The notes under the pieces: generated by a model
Told to the model about the DNA's origin: nothing
What the model saw: the letters and a program-made list of their open reading frames with translations, nothing else
Databases searched by the model: none
Source of the DNA: Rhodeus uyekii
Lineage: Eukaryota; Chordata; Actinopteri; Cypriniformes; Acheilognathidae
Assembly (NCBI GenBank): GCA_037043235.1
Contig: JAWRVZ010000111.1
Location: 515,501 to 579,500, forward strand
Reading direction: 5' to 3'
DNA: 64,000 nucleotides
Part shown: piece after piece, positions 36,191-46,087 of the stretch
Numbering within the stretch: position 1 is the stretch's first letter
How the letters are laid out: every line of letters starts with the position of its first letter
Translations under genes and position numbers: made by a program

Positions 36191-37397
36191 ACTATATGAC
36201 TGGAATAAATCACATTTAAATGATGGATCAAGTGCATATGTTAATTAATGTGCATGGTCCCTTTTAAAATAAAATAAACACAAACAAATATGCGTGAACT
36301 AGTAAAGATGCTGTGTGAAAATGCTTTGGTTTTTAAATATTTCATCGATTGATGGTTATTTTATTGGCAGTGTGTCAGATGGCACTGAGTCTTTTGAAAC
36401 CTAATGAATAACCCTCATTAAAATGTATAAGAATTGCTAGAGTGAAAGATGAGAGACAGCCTTCAGAACAAATGGATTTTTGTCAGCTACTAAGAGGATT
36501 GCAAAGAATTTCCCTGATAGACTAAACACAGTTTTTATGCTGATAAAAGAAAGATCTTCATAAACAACTTCATACTGTATTACAACAACAACGAGACTTA
36601 TATAAATCTGATCTGGCCTAGGACTCATTAAATCCTTAGAATCCTTCAGAGCTGACAATCATCCAACAATTCCGTAGCAAATCCACATCAAAATTCATTG
36701 CTCTCACTCTATCTCACTTCATTTGATTAATAATTAATCAAAGCATTAATGAGATGGTAGGGAAACAACCAGGGACGGGATATTAGAGGCACGGCTGCTC
36801 TATAAGGAGGGTGAGATTACTGTAGGAAAATAGGTTACCAGACACTCCTGCTCCATCTGTGCTGAATTTGTTGTGGATATATCTAAAGTTAATTTCCCAG
36901 AGGTCTTTGCGCCTGCCTGTGTATAAGACATCCATAAGCCAACAATAGGGAGGCTGAAATGTGATGAGGTTATGTTGGCACCTTGGCACACTGGGATCCA
37001 CAGAAGCCTCCTCTGAAATTTAGACTAGTGTGGCAGTTTTCACCGCCTGTCTGAACGTATACATCATATCCTGTGAAAGTCAAGCTCTCCTTGCTACCAC
37101 CATCATAATTCTTCTTCTCCCCCTCCCACTTCTGTCTCACATCCTTACTCTTCTATTTCTCTATTTCTGTTTCTGTCTGTATAACTTTTCAATTTTTCAA
37201 AGTACATCCTATGTACCTGGTTGATAACATCAACACAACACTCAAATCTCATTCCTGCCTTTATACATTATATTAGTGTAGCATTTTGTTTAATGATTGT
37301 CAATCCTGACATGACAAGCATGAATATGTGTATGTTTGATTGAGATTTGAGACCCTTCGGAAAATGAAGTCTACACTTTAGTATACTTTAAGCAATT
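36191..37397. other. Unassigned AT-rich stretch
   Basis: Nothing recognised. Confidence 0.35.
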
Positions 37398-37399
37398 TA

Positions 37400-37594
37400 C
37401 AGTGGTGTGAAAAAGTGTTTGGCCCCTTCCTGAACACTTTTTTTGTTTTGTTTTTTGCATGTTTGTCACCCTTAAACGTTTCAGATCATCAAGCAAATTT
37501 GAATATTGGTCAAAGACAACACAATTAAAAACAAAATGCAGTTTTAAATAGAGTAAATGAACTTTGTTATTATTAAGGAAAAACAAAATCTAAG
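37400..37594 (+). mobile_element. Tc1-like element, 5' end
   Basis: It starts CAGTGGTGTGAAAAAGTGTT after TA (37398-37399), a well-known cyprinid Tc1 terminus. It continues through a terminal-repeat-like region to about 37594, where unrelated sequence begins. The coding part resumes at 38273. Confidence 0.75.
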
Positions 37595-37809
37595 GCCCTG
37601 TCCACACGGAGACGCGGATCACTGCGTCCGCATACATTTCTTATCGAATTGGCGTTCCATTCACACGGATCCGGCGATTTGGGAGACTGAATCCGCTCAC
37701 TTTTTATACCGGGTCCTAAAGTGGATAGATCTGAATCCGACACCCTTGCGGACTCGTGTGGACGGCCAATCTGTATATTTTTTTGTTTACCGATGATGTC
37801 ATCACATCA
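37595..37809. repeat. Insertion in the Tc1 element: CCCTGTCCACACGG-type repeat
   Basis: GGCCCTGTCCACACGGAGAC at the left and CTCGTGTGGACGGCC at about 37753-37768 are inverted relatives, in the style of a short DNA element with GC-rich body. The family and true ends are uncertain. Confidence 0.4.
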
Positions 37810-38272
37810 CGTGTCTTTAATAAGAATGGTCGGACAGGCGGAAAGTCAGGACAGGCAGAGAGCATACATAAACGACAATCCAGGCAAGAGTCACAAAGGC
37901 GGGCAGACAGAATAAGAATCGTTGTACAGGCGGGCAGTCAGGACAGGCAGATGATGATCATGAGTGATAATCCAGGCACAGGTCGGGGCAAGCAGATCAT
38001 AACCAAAAACGGGTAACAGCAAAATCAGTAACATGAAAACAGACAGTGATATAAACACTCAGAATGATCACCACAGCAAATCAAGACTTTGCAGTGTGTG
38101 CATGGATAATCGAGTCTTTTATAGTCCGGGTGATGGTTAACAGCTGGTGTGATAATCAGTCCAATGGACGGACTTGTGGGAAATGTAGTGTGTGTGTGTG
38201 TGTGTCAGTATAAGTGTGATAGCTCCCTCCGGTGGTCAGAGGAGGGAAGCGCAGAGCTCGTCATCGTGACAG
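37810..38272 (-). repeat. LTR-like insertion in the Tc1 element
   Basis: On the minus strand it starts CTGTCACGATGACGAGC (38272 end), has CTATAAAA (about 38118-38125), and holds a TTATTAAAG-type signal near 37818. It is related to the block at 13467-13865 (shared TTTATAGTCC and CAGGCAGG words). A short GT run lies at 38190-38204. Confidence 0.45.
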
Positions 38273-38870
38273 GTTGGCTGACCAAAATTACCCCAAGAGC
38301 GCAGCAACAACTCATCCAAGAGGTCACAAAAGATCCCACAACAACATCCAGAGAACTACAGGCCTTACTTGCCTCAGTTAAGGTCAATGTCCATGACTCC
38401 ACCATAAGAAAGAGACTGGGCAAAAATGGCCTGCATGGCATGGCTGTTCCAAGACAACCGCCACATCTGAGCAAAAAGAACATTAAGGCTCATCTTGTTT
38501 TTGCCAGAAAAAATCTTGATGATCCCAGAGACTTTTGGGAAAATACTACTGGATTGGCAAGACAAAAGTTTACATATTTGGAAGCTGTGTGTCCCTTTAT
38601 TTGGTGTGAAAGTAATACCGCATTTCAGAAAAAGAACATTAGCATACCAACAATAAAATATGGAGGTAGTAGTGTGATGGTCTAGGGCTGTTTTGCTGCT
38701 TCTGGACCTGGAAGACTTGCTGTGATACATGAATTCTGCTGTCTGTCTACCAAAAAATCCTGAAGGAGAATGTACAGCTATTTGTTTGTGACCTCTAGCT
38801 GAAGCGAACTTGGGTTCTGCAGAAAGACATTGATATACAAAAAGACTCCGTAGTATTTCTTTCTCACTTT
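38273..38870 (+). pseudogene. Tc1-like transposase remnant
   Basis: Tc1 transposase joins and excises element ends with a DDE catalytic domain after two N-terminal helix-turn-helix motifs. Here the second helix-turn-helix region is clear (QQLIQEVTKDPTTTSRELQA, then VHDSTIRKRLGKNGLHG). The first catalytic block is frameshifted and its acidic residues are replaced (a WIGKTK reading where the family has an acidic pair). SNTAF and IPTIKYGGSSVMV follow, then TAG replaces the Trp codon before GCFAASGPGRLAVI. The last catalytic blocks decay after 38800. Dead copy. Confidence 0.85.
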
Positions 38871-38884
38871 TACCTTTCACTTCT

Positions 38885-41109
38885 TCTACTTATCAAATGT
38901 GTTTTCAATTAATTCCTGTTGTCTCAACAACGCTCTGTCATCACACATCGAAACCGGCACAACATTATTAACCTTCGTCCTGTTCCTTCCTTTTCTAATG
39001 CACCTCTCTCCATTTCTGTGGGTCTCTGGAACTGTCAGTCAGCAGTTATTAAAGTTACCTTTATTCCAGCCTTTGCTACTAATTCTACACTCAACAACTT
39101 AGGTTTGACTGAGACATGGATTCGTCCAGAGGACTCGGCAACCCTCGCTGCTCTCCCTAATAACTTATCTTTCTCTCACACTCCTCGTCAGTCTGGGAGG
39201 GGTGGGGGTACAGGCCTTCTCTTTTCAAACAATTGGTAATACTCATTCTTCTCTACTCATTCTTCTCTATGCAAGCACAATTTGTTTGAATTTCATTCTA
39301 TCACGGTTAAGTCTATCACCATAATCCACATTGCTGTAATCTGTAGTCCTCCAGGTCAGCTGGGCACCTTTGTTGAGGAGATGGATATGCTGCTGTCCTC
39401 ATTTCCTACGTATGGCACCCCACTTGTCTTTGGTGATTTCAACATTCACTTGGAGAAGCCTTGCGCTGCAGACTTTCTCTCTCTCCTAGCCTAATTTAAC
39501 CTCAAATAACTCATTACCACAGGTACTCACAAATCGGGCAACCAACTCGACTTGATCTACACAAGCAACTGCTGCGCAACACTCTGGTAAAACTCTTGCA
39601 TGTTTCTGACCATTTCTTCATTACATTTCATATACAACATTAATACTCCTCCACCACCAACCCCTTTACCAGTCACTTCCAAGTGAAACCTACGCTTTCT
39701 TTCTCCTCCCGCTCTTTCCTCTATTGTTTCATCCTCTCTTCCCTCACCCAAGCAATTCTCATCTCTGGATCGTCTTGTTTGTCCCATTCTAAAATCTTGT
39801 ATGTCCTCTCTTTTCCAGGCTAGCACATACTACTCCCTCTAACCCCTGCCTAACTGATGTTTTTTGTGAACACCGGACCAAACTAAGGGCGCTGAGAGAA
39901 AATGGCACAAATCAAAAGACACGTCTGACCTGAGTATGTATCAATCTTTGCTCTCTACCTTTCCTACTGATGTCCATACTGCTAAATCTTTGCATTTCCA
40001 CACTAAGATTAACAGCGCTTCTAACACACGTAGACTTTTCTCTCCTGAGTCCCACTCCAACACCATCCTCTACCTCTTTAACTGCCAATGATTTTGCCAA
40101 TTTCTTTATTAACGAAACAGAAACTATCAACATTCAGTTCTTAGCTCCACACACACACACATGAGCTTGGACCGACCATTGACACAACCTTCTCCCAACC
40201 TTCTCTCCACTCAGCGAGGTAGATGTATCTAAACTTCTCCTTTTCAGCCACCCAACCACCTGCCCTTTAGATCCAATCCCCTCACACATTCTACAAGCCA
40301 TATCTCCTACTCTTTTACCAGCACTCATTCACATCATTAACACATCACATTAACACTCTTCACACAGGATCCTTCCCTACCGCATTCAAAAAGGCTCAGG
40401 TAACCCCACTGCTAAAAAAACCCCACACTAAACACATCACTCGTTGATAATTACAGATCTGTCTCTCTCCTACCTTTCATATAAAAAACACTCTAGAATG
40501 TGTTATTTTTAACCAGGTATCATCTTTTCTCTCACAGAATAACCAATTGGACATCAACCAGTCTGTCTTCAAAAAGGGCCATTCAACTGAGACTGCATTA
40601 CTATCAGTCATGGTAGCTCTGAGGAGTGCAAAAGCTAATATCTGCTGCCTTTGACACTATTTATCATCATATCCTTTTGTCCACTCTCTTGTCACTAGGC
40701 ATAACAGGAACTCCACTTCACTGGTTTGAATCCTATCACACAGATAGGTCCTTCAGGGTTGCATAGTGTGGGGAGGTCTCCAAAGAATGTCAACTGATCA
40801 CCGGTGTTTCACAGGGTTCAGTAATTGGACCACTTCTCTTCTCAATGTACACCACATCACTGGGTCCCATCATACAGGCACACGGATTCTCCTATCACTG
40901 CTATGCTGATGACACACAGTTCTACTTATCATTTCAACCAGATGATCCCACGGTGGTTGCGTAAATCACAAGCCGCCTAGTGGACATCTCAACATGGATG
41001 AAAGAGCATCATTTGTTGCTCAACTTGGCAAAGACGGAGCTTCTCGTCTTTCCTGCCAATCCGAATCTACAACACGACTTCACTGTCCAGATCGGCTCCT
41101 CAACAATCA
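38885..41109 (+). pseudogene. L2-type non-LTR retrotransposon (LINE) pol remnant
   Basis: The endonuclease domain comes first. GLWNCQSA and LTETWIRPEDSAT lie around 39020-39140 and include the catalytic Glu. FGDFNIH at about 39430 carries Asp/Asn, and VSDHF at about 39602 carries the final His. A frameshift falls near 39240. The RT domain follows from about 40370 with many stops: GHSTETALL, GVSQGSVIGPLLF (40802-40840) and YADDTQLYLSF with the YADD box at 40902-40913. HHLLLNLAKTELLVFPA and FTVQIGSS close the preserved part. The element ends abruptly at about 41109 against a Tc1-like piece. The clade (L2/Maui within the CR1 group) is inferred from these motifs. Confidence 0.85.
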
Positions 41110-41157
41110 TTTAAACGATGCCCAGTTGGTACTAAGGGGCTTAAAGTGTGCCAAGAA
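41110..41157 (-). mobile_element. Second Tc1-like element, part 1
   Basis: This 48-base piece reads on the minus strand as the continuation of the transposase that resumes at 46114. The AAGTGTGCCAAGAA string codes for the residues following the GGGVMVW block. The DIRS A1 insertion separates the two parts. Confidence 0.6.
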
Positions 41158-41211
41158 AACGTCTCGGGTTACTTATGTAACCCTGGTTCCCTGAGGGGAA
41201 CGAGACGCTGT

Positions 41212-41364
41212 GTCGAAGCACTAGGGGAAATAGCCTTGCGTGAGTCACGTGAAGATCTATGCAACCAATGAGAAGCGAACGCGTGTGAATGCGTCACTGC
41301 CGGCCGCAGCCGGTGACGTCATGAGGAAGAGCATAAAGCGCGTCTGAAACCGGGGCGCGTCAGC
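41212..41364 (-). repeat. DIRS A1 terminal inverted repeat, 3' side
   Basis: This is the exact inverse of 45935-46087 by eye over 153 bases. It contains TGACGTCA (41314-41321), an ATAAA box 11 bases later (41333-41337), and TCACGTGAA. See the regulatory entries. Confidence 0.9.
41314..41337 (+). promoter_or_regulatory. CRE-like site plus TATA-like box in the A1 3' repeat
   Basis: TGACGTCA at 41314-41321 is followed after 11 bases by ATAAA at 41333-41337. Because the repeat is inverted, this copy would direct transcription rightward, antisense to the A1 genes. CRE sites bind CREB/ATF factors; use here is inference from conservation between DIRS copies. Confidence 0.5.
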
Positions 41365-41410
41365 CATGAATGCCTGAAGCGGGCCCGGATGCGCCCGGAG
41401 CTGAGGCCAA

Positions 41411-41508
41411 GACACAGCGTCTCGTTCCCCTCAGGGAACCAGGGTTACATAAGTAACCCGAGACGTTCCCTTTCAGGGAACTCGAGCTGTGTCGAAGCAC
41501 TAGGGGAA
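41411..41508. repeat. DIRS A1 internal complementary region
   Basis: It joins, around an AACCCGAGACGTTCCCTTTC centre, the complement of the 3' end (41158-41212) to the complement of the 5' end (46080-46113). This arrangement equals the junction expected when the two termini of the element are brought together in a circle, which is the defining feature of DIRS-type replication. Confidence 0.85.
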
Positions 41509-41558
41509 CGCTATGCCAACGCCACCTCAGCGAGGTCAGCATCCGGGTGTGTCCCAGC

Positions 41559-42440
41559 TCACTGAGAGAGCACCCTGGTTCCCGGGGCGGCATCGAGGTC
41601 TAGCTGGTAGAACCTCATGAATGTGTGCGGCGAGGACCAGCCAGCCGCAGCACAAACGTCAGGCAAGGAGACTCCGGAGAGGAGAGCCTTGGATGCCGCC
41701 ATGCTCCTAGTGGAGTGGGCTCGGACCCTCAAAGGAGAAGCATGTCCGGCCGACTCATAAGCTAGACAGATAGCCTCGACTATCCACCTGCTCAGAGTTT
41801 GCTTGGAAGCTGGGGCACCCTCGGGGGCCCCAAAGCAAACGAACAGTTGGTCCGACTTACGCCACGTGGCAGTCTTGTGAACGTAAGCGTCCAGTGCTCG
41901 CACTGGACAGACCTTGTTCTTGTGCTCCTGCTCATGATCGTCAAATGGGGGAGGGCAGAAGGCCTGCAGCGTGACAGACCGAGCCACATTAGTGGGAACC
42001 TTGGGGACGTAGCCCGGCCTCGGGTGGAGGAAAGCTTTCGCCATCCCGGGCGCAAACTCAAGACATGATGGGGCCACTGAGAGGGCCTGAAGGTCCCCGA
42101 CCCTCTGCCCAAGGACACCCCACCCAGAGGTACGTGGCAAGCCGCTATAGCAGCCACGTAGACCTTCAAGGTGGAGGGGGACAGCCCTGCCACAAATCTT
42201 TCTTGCAGGAACTCCAGTACTTTGCCAATTTGGCAGGTTACTGGGTTCAGCTGCCTTTCACTACACCAAGAAGTGAAGAGCTTCCACTTCAAGGCGTAGA
42301 GTTTCCTCGTGGAGGGAGCTCTGGACTGCAGGATGGTCTCAACAACCTCGGCTGAGAGACCGGCCTCTATGAGCTGGGCCCCCTCAGGGGCCAGACCCAC
42401 AGTTTCAACGGCCCTGGTTGCGGGTGAAGAATGCAACCTT
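41559..42440 (-). pseudogene. DIRS A1 tyrosine recombinase, frameshifted
   Basis: The recombinase integrates the circular DNA intermediate using a nucleophilic Tyr and an R..H-x-x-R set. The N-terminal core domain (SAEVVETILQSRAPSTRK, then STLKVYVAA) is in one frame. The catalytic half is in another, 193 codons ending at 41559. Counting from the Met at 42140, the catalytic half has Arg13 (box I, RVGDLQAL), His142 and Arg145 (AHSTRS), Trp168 and Tyr178 (FYQLDL). A2 carries about 193 bp (59110-59302) between the two halves that A1 lacks. The loss is not a multiple of three, so the two halves cannot be read as one protein. All visible catalytic residues remain. Confidence 0.85.
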
Positions 42441-44203
42441 CCGCCTGGGACAGAAGGTCCCTCCTGATCGGGATCTCCCAGGGGACCCCGTCGAGGAGGG
42501 ACACAAGGTCCGCGAACCATATTCTGGACGGCCAGTGGGGGGCCACTAGCGTGAGACGGACCTTGTCCCGGCGAACCTTGGCCAGAACTCCCGGGAGCAG
42601 AGCGATCGGGGGAAAAGCATACAGGCGTAACCTCGGCCATGCCTGCGTCACGGCATCCCGCCCCAGAGGCGCTGGATGTGTGAGTGAAAACCACAGAGGG
42701 CAATGGGAGTTTTCTACCGAGGCAAACAGGTCGACCTGTGCCTTTCCGAACCTTTCCCAAATTTGCTCCACCACCTCGGGGTGGAGTCGCCATTCCCCTG
42801 GTCTCGCCCCCTGTCTCGACAGGGCGTCTGCTCCCACATTCTGGACCCCCGGGATGTAAGCCGCCCGGATGGAGAGCAGCTTTCCCTGGGCCCAGAGGAG
42901 GATCTGTCGCGCCATCTTGTAAAGTGGTCGCGAACGCAGACCCCCCTGGTGATTGATATACGCAACCGCAGTCATGCTGTCGGTGAAAACAGTGACATGG
43001 TGGTCGCGAAGGTCCGGTAGGAACGCACGGAGTGCTTTGCGGATCGCCAGTAACTCTAACATGTTTATGTGCCAGGTTTGGTGCCGACTGTTCCATAGAC
43101 CTTGTGAGGAGCGGTCTCTCAAGACCGCCCCCCAGCCCGAGAGGGAGGCATCTGTCGAGAGAGAGACTCTCCGAGCCAGAGCCCCTAGCACTGGGCCTTG
43201 AGACAGAAACCAAGGATTCTTCCACATACTCAAGGCGCGTAGGCATCGCCCCGTGACCTTGATAATGCGAAGCGGGTTCCCTTTCGGGGAAAACCCCTTG
43301 GTCTTTAGCCACCACTGCAGGGGTCTCATGTGCAGCAGGCCCAACGGGATGACGCAGGAAGCCGCTGCCATGAGCCCTAACACCCTCTGGAAGTGTCTGA
43401 CAGTGAGTGGCTGGCCTAACTTGATGCTCTTGACGGCTGAACAGATAACTTGGATGCGCCCGGGGGAAAGCCGGGCCGACATCGCTACTGAGTCCCAGAC
43501 GACTCCCAAGAAGGTGGTTCTCTGAGCAGGAGAAAGGACACTCTTCTTGGCGTTCAGCCTCAACCCCAGCTCCTTTATGTGTGCGAGCACTACATCTCGA
43601 TGTTGCTCCGCCAACTGCGGCGACTGGGCCAGAATAAGCCAGTCGTCTATATAGTTTAAGACACGGATGCCCCGTGACCGCAGGGGAGCTAGAGCAGCGT
43701 CCACGACTTTCGTAAACGTGCGGGGTGAGAGCGCTAGGCCGAAAGGAAGCACCCGATACTGGTACGCCTTTCCCCCAAAGGCGAACCTCAGGAACTTCCT
43801 GTGTTGCGGAAGGATGGAGACATGGAAATAAGCGTCCTTGAGGTCGACTGTGACAAACCAATCCTCGGATCTGATCTGCACTACGATCTTTTTGAACTTT
43901 AGACGCTTGACCGCACGATTCAAGAGACGTAAATCCAGAATGGGCCGCAACCCTCCATCCTTCTTTGGAACTATGAAGTACCGGCTGTAGAACCCGGACT
44001 TGCTCTCTGCGAGGGGTACATACTCGATGGCCCCTTTCGCCAGCAAAGTGTCTACTTCTTGTTCCATGACCAGAGCCTGCTGAGGGCCTACAGCAGACTG
44101 TAGGACCCCCGAGAACTGGGGTGGTGAGACCCCGAACTGAATGGCGTACCCTAAGGTGACCGTGCGCAGGACCCACTGAGAGATACCGGGTAGCCGTGAC
44201 CAC
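41792..44203 (-). CDS. Long overlapping frame (803 codons) leading into the recombinase
   Basis: This frame stays open across almost the whole RT/RNase H gene, in a different frame, and reaches the N-terminal half of the tyrosine recombinase at about 42440-42105. It then runs out of frame after the deletion. In DIRS elements the recombinase frame is known to overlap RT/RNase H, so at least part of this opening is expected. The first 590 or so residues match no domain I know and are rich in Pro, Ser, Gly, His and Arg. That fits a shadow frame in GC-rich coding DNA. I cannot tell whether any of it is translated. Confidence 0.3.
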   Translation of the reverse strand: MVTATRYLSVGPAHGHLRVRHSVRGLTTPVLGGPTVCCRPSAGSGHGTRSRHFAGERGHRVCTPRREQVRVLQPVLHSSKEGWRVAAHSGFTSLESCGQASKVQKDRSADQIRGLVCHSRPQGRLFPCLHPSATQEVPEVRLWGKGVPVSGASFRPSALTPHVYESRGRCSSSPAVTGHPCLKLYRRLAYSGPVAAVGGATSRCSARTHKGAGVEAERQEECPFSCSENHLLGSRLGLSSDVGPAFPRAHPSYLFSRQEHQVRPATHCQTLPEGVRAHGSGFLRHPVGPAAHETPAVVAKDQGVFPEREPASHYQGHGAMPTRLEYVEESLVSVSRPSARGSGSESLSLDRCLPLGLGGGLERPLLTRSMEQSAPNLAHKHVRVTGDPQSTPCVPTGPSRPPCHCFHRQHDCGCVYQSPGGSAFATTLQDGATDPPLGPGKAALHPGGLHPGGPECGSRRPVETGGETRGMATPPRGGGANLGKVRKGTGRPVCLGRKLPLPSVVFTHTSSASGAGCRDAGMAEVTPVCFSPDRSAPGSSGQGSPGQGPSHASGPPLAVQNMVRGPCVPPRRGPLGDPDQEGPSVPGGRLHSSPATRAVETVGLAPEGAQLIEAGLSAEVVETILQSRAPSTRKLYALKWKLFTSWCSERQLNPVTCQIGKVLEFLQERFVAGLSPSTLKVYVAAIAACHVPLGGVSLGRGSGTFRPSQWPHHVLSLRPGWRKLSSTRGRATSPRFPLMWLGLSRCRPSALPHLTIMSRSTRTRSVQCEHWTLTFTRLPRGVSRTNCSFALGPPRVPQLPSKL

Positions 44204-44343
44204 GCATCCCGGAATTCTACTAGGGGAACCAGCCTCCCGGGGCTGGCCTCTGGTGCTGATGGCATGTCCACCACTGGGCCGGGATTTCCGGATTCCCGGG
44301 TGGAGTGCTCTAGGACCCTCCTCAGAGGGGGTGGTTCTCCCAT
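42367..44343 (-). CDS. DIRS A1 reverse transcriptase/RNase H polyprotein
   Basis: This 658-residue frame starts 55 bases after the Gag stop. RT spans about residues 90-285: Asp167 in VDLKDAYFHV and the YIDDW box (Asp233, Asp234) are intact, so the metal-binding triad is present. RNase H spans about 390-510 with Asp398 (STDAS), Glu430 (MLELLAI), Asp455 (FTDSMT) and Asp506 (GADALSR), also complete. A following block (VDLFASVENSHCPLW, then LYAFPPIALLPGVL) sits where DIRS elements carry a methyltransferase-like region, but no clear methyltransferase catalytic motif is visible. The enzyme would copy the RNA into DNA. No break was seen; translation probably needs reinitiation or a separate mRNA. 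Confidence 0.92.
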   Translation of the reverse strand: MGEPPPLRRVLEHSTRESGNPGPVVDMPSAPEASPGRLVPLVEFRDAWSRLPGISQWVLRTVTLGYAIQFGVSPPQFSGVLQSAVGPQQALVMEQEVDTLLAKGAIEYVPLAESKSGFYSRYFIVPKKDGGLRPILDLRLLNRAVKRLKFKKIVVQIRSEDWFVTVDLKDAYFHVSILPQHRKFLRFAFGGKAYQYRVLPFGLALSPRTFTKVVDAALAPLRSRGIRVLNYIDDWLILAQSPQLAEQHRDVVLAHIKELGLRLNAKKSVLSPAQRTTFLGVVWDSVAMSARLSPGRIQVICSAVKSIKLGQPLTVRHFQRVLGLMAAASCVIPLGLLHMRPLQWWLKTKGFSPKGNPLRIIKVTGRCLRALSMWKNPWFLSQGPVLGALARRVSLSTDASLSGWGAVLRDRSSQGLWNSRHQTWHINMLELLAIRKALRAFLPDLRDHHVTVFTDSMTAVAYINHQGGLRSRPLYKMARQILLWAQGKLLSIRAAYIPGVQNVGADALSRQGARPGEWRLHPEVVEQIWERFGKAQVDLFASVENSHCPLWFSLTHPAPLGRDAVTQAWPRLRLYAFPPIALLPGVLAKVRRDKVRLTLVAPHWPSRIWFADLVSLLDGVPWEIPIRRDLLSQAEGCILHPQPGPLKLWVWPLRGPSS

Positions 44344-44398
44344 GGCGGGCTGACTGGTCAGCTGCTCCAGGGATACACCACCTTGTTGCGGCTTGGCG

Positions 44399-45913
44399 TC
44401 AGGGCCGCTTGCTCTTAGCCTTCTTAGCGCTCAGGACAGCCCTCAGATCGCCCCTCTTGCCAGAGGCTTGAGCCTGTCGCCCCGACCCCCCGGGATTAGC
44501 CGGAGGAAGACGGGTGGCGACACTTCGTTTTTGAGCGGCCCTGTGTGAAGAGCTCTGAGACCCCCTTTGACTGGCGGTCTCACGTGGAGGGCGGCGGGGA
44601 ATAACTTTACTGAACGCCACCTGCTGTCGTGCAGCCTCCTGAAACTTGTCGACAACGCTTTTTACGGCGTCGCCGAACAAGCCCGAAGGGGACAGAGGAG
44701 CGTCCAGCAAAACAAATTTGTCCCTATCTTTGATGGAAGACAAATTGAGCCAAAGATGTCTCTCCGTAGCCACCAGAGCTGCCATGGAGCGACCGACAGA
44801 GTAGGCCGTCTCCCTAGTGGCCCGGAGAGACAGATCCACGGTCCGGCGCAGCTCTGCCACTGTCTCCGGACCGATACCGCCGCCCTCGTTGAGGTCCCCC
44901 AGCAACTCAGCCTGATAAGCCTGCAGCAGAGCCGTGGTGTGCAGGCACGCTGCGGCTTGACTAGAGGCTGAGTACGCTCTCCCCACCAAAGACGACGTGA
45001 CGCGCATCGGCTTGGAGGGGAGCGCCGGAGCTTTAATGGAGGACGCAGATTGGGGCACAAGGTAGCTCGCAAGCGCCTCATCCACCTTCTGCATCCCCCC
45101 ATAGCAATAGCTTTGAGCCCCTGCGAGATTCGTATACATCGAACTGTTCCGTGTATGAACTCTCTCAGAGGCTGGCTTTTCCCACGATCTGGATACCTCG
45201 GCATGCAAATCGGGAAGGAAAGGCATAGCTCGGCGCGGGGGAGTGACGCGAGCCGGCAGATAACGCTCGTCCAACATACTTCTTTTAGGACGGGCGCTTC
45301 TGGTCTCCGCCGGCCATTCAATATCCAGACGAGAGACAGCTCGCGCCACAACCTCAACTAGCTCTTCAAACGCCGGCGAGGAGAGTGGCGAAGCCTCCTC
45401 TGCCGGGTCAACACTAGCTAAGTCCATCTCACTATCGGAACTCGACAAAGCTAATGTTGGAGTCACAGCACGAACATCTCCCGAGGAGTGCCCGTGACTG
45501 GAACCCGTTTGGTCTCGTGAGGGCTGAGGTAAGGACGGACCCACCCCAGCAGCCTCAGCGAGATCCATTTGTGAACCCCAGGACTGAGAGCGCCGCAACG
45601 CCTCGGCCGCTGCAGGTCCCGAACCCCGGGGAACACTAGCCTGGGCGGCCTCGTTACAGACCGCCAGGCGGGAGCGGAGAACATGCAGAGAAAACTGCTC
45701 ACAGTCTTTACAGCCGGCGCCCTCAAGAGCCGACCGTGCATGTTCCACTCCTAAACAGATAACACACATTACATGTGTATCCCTGCCCGTTATAAAACGA
45801 GGACAGGGATAAACACACGGTCTGAAACTCTGTTCATCTCTCGCCACACTTTTCACACTCATTCTTTGATTTTTTAAGCTATCAAGTCTCAAAAACCACT
45901 CTCGCACAGACAC
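44399..45913 (-). CDS. DIRS A1 Gag-like protein
   Basis: The 504-residue frame opens with a Met whose first 17 residues are not shared with A2. The Met at 45862 (MSVKSVA) is conserved in A2 and is the likelier start. A cysteine/histidine-rich block follows, with Cys33, Cys37, His47, Cys50, Cys53, His58, Cys68 and Cys71 in the longer numbering. It includes CVICLGVEHA, also recognisable in DIRS B and E, and looks zinc-binding. The middle is acidic and Ser-rich, then helical (MAALVATERHLWLNLSS). The last 60 residues are Arg/Lys/Ser-rich and suit RNA binding. Gag is expected to package element RNA. The frame is intact. Confidence 0.88.
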   Translation of the reverse strand: MSVREWFLRLDSLKNQRMSVKSVARDEQSFRPCVYPCPRFITGRDTHVMCVICLGVEHARSALEGAGCKDCEQFSLHVLRSRLAVCNEAAQASVPRGSGPAAAEALRRSQSWGSQMDLAEAAGVGPSLPQPSRDQTGSSHGHSSGDVRAVTPTLALSSSDSEMDLASVDPAEEASPLSSPAFEELVEVVARAVSRLDIEWPAETRSARPKRSMLDERYLPARVTPPRRAMPFLPDLHAEVSRSWEKPASERVHTRNSSMYTNLAGAQSYCYGGMQKVDEALASYLVPQSASSIKAPALPSKPMRVTSSLVGRAYSASSQAAACLHTTALLQAYQAELLGDLNEGGGIGPETVAELRRTVDLSLRATRETAYSVGRSMAALVATERHLWLNLSSIKDRDKFVLLDAPLSPSGLFGDAVKSVVDKFQEAARQQVAFSKVIPRRPPRETASQRGSQSSSHRAAQKRSVATRLPPANPGGSGRQAQASGKRGDLRAVLSAKKAKSKRP

Positions 45914-45934
45914 AGCACGCTGAAGGCATTCAGA

Positions 45935-46087
45935 GCTGACGCGCCCCGGTTTCAGACGCGCTTTATGCTCTTCCTCATGACGTCACCGGCTGCGGCCGGC
46001 AGTGACGCATTCACACGCGTTCGCTTCTCATTGGTTGCATAGATCTTCACGTGACTCACGCAAGGCTATTTCCCCTAGTGCTTCGAC
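45935..46087 (-). repeat. DIRS A1 terminal inverted repeat, 5' side
   Basis: Inverse of 41212-41364 with no difference seen in 153 bases. It lies upstream of Gag and probably holds the promoter. Confidence 0.9.
45960..45985 (-). promoter_or_regulatory. Probable DIRS A1 promoter (CRE-like and TATA-like)
   Basis: On the minus strand TGACGTCA (45985-45978) is followed after 11 bases by ATAAA (about 45966-45962), roughly 100 bases upstream of the conserved Gag Met at 45862. The same pair and spacing occur in A2 and in E, which supports a selected promoter. Transcription start not determinable. Confidence 0.55.

Noticed and set aside
41411..41508. A hairpin terminator or attachment site suggested by the strong palindromes at the A1 end
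   Set aside because: The palindromes are explained by the DIRS internal complementary region, which matches the two outer ends.
42431..43525. Several plus-strand frames of 74-142 codons across DIRS A1
   Set aside because: They are antisense shadows of the RT/RNase H gene with no recognisable motif.
44662..45357. A 231-codon minus-strand frame within Gag of DIRS A1
   Set aside because: It lies in another frame of the well-supported Gag gene, is Arg/Trp/Cys-rich and has no domain. It is a shadow of GC-rich coding sequence.
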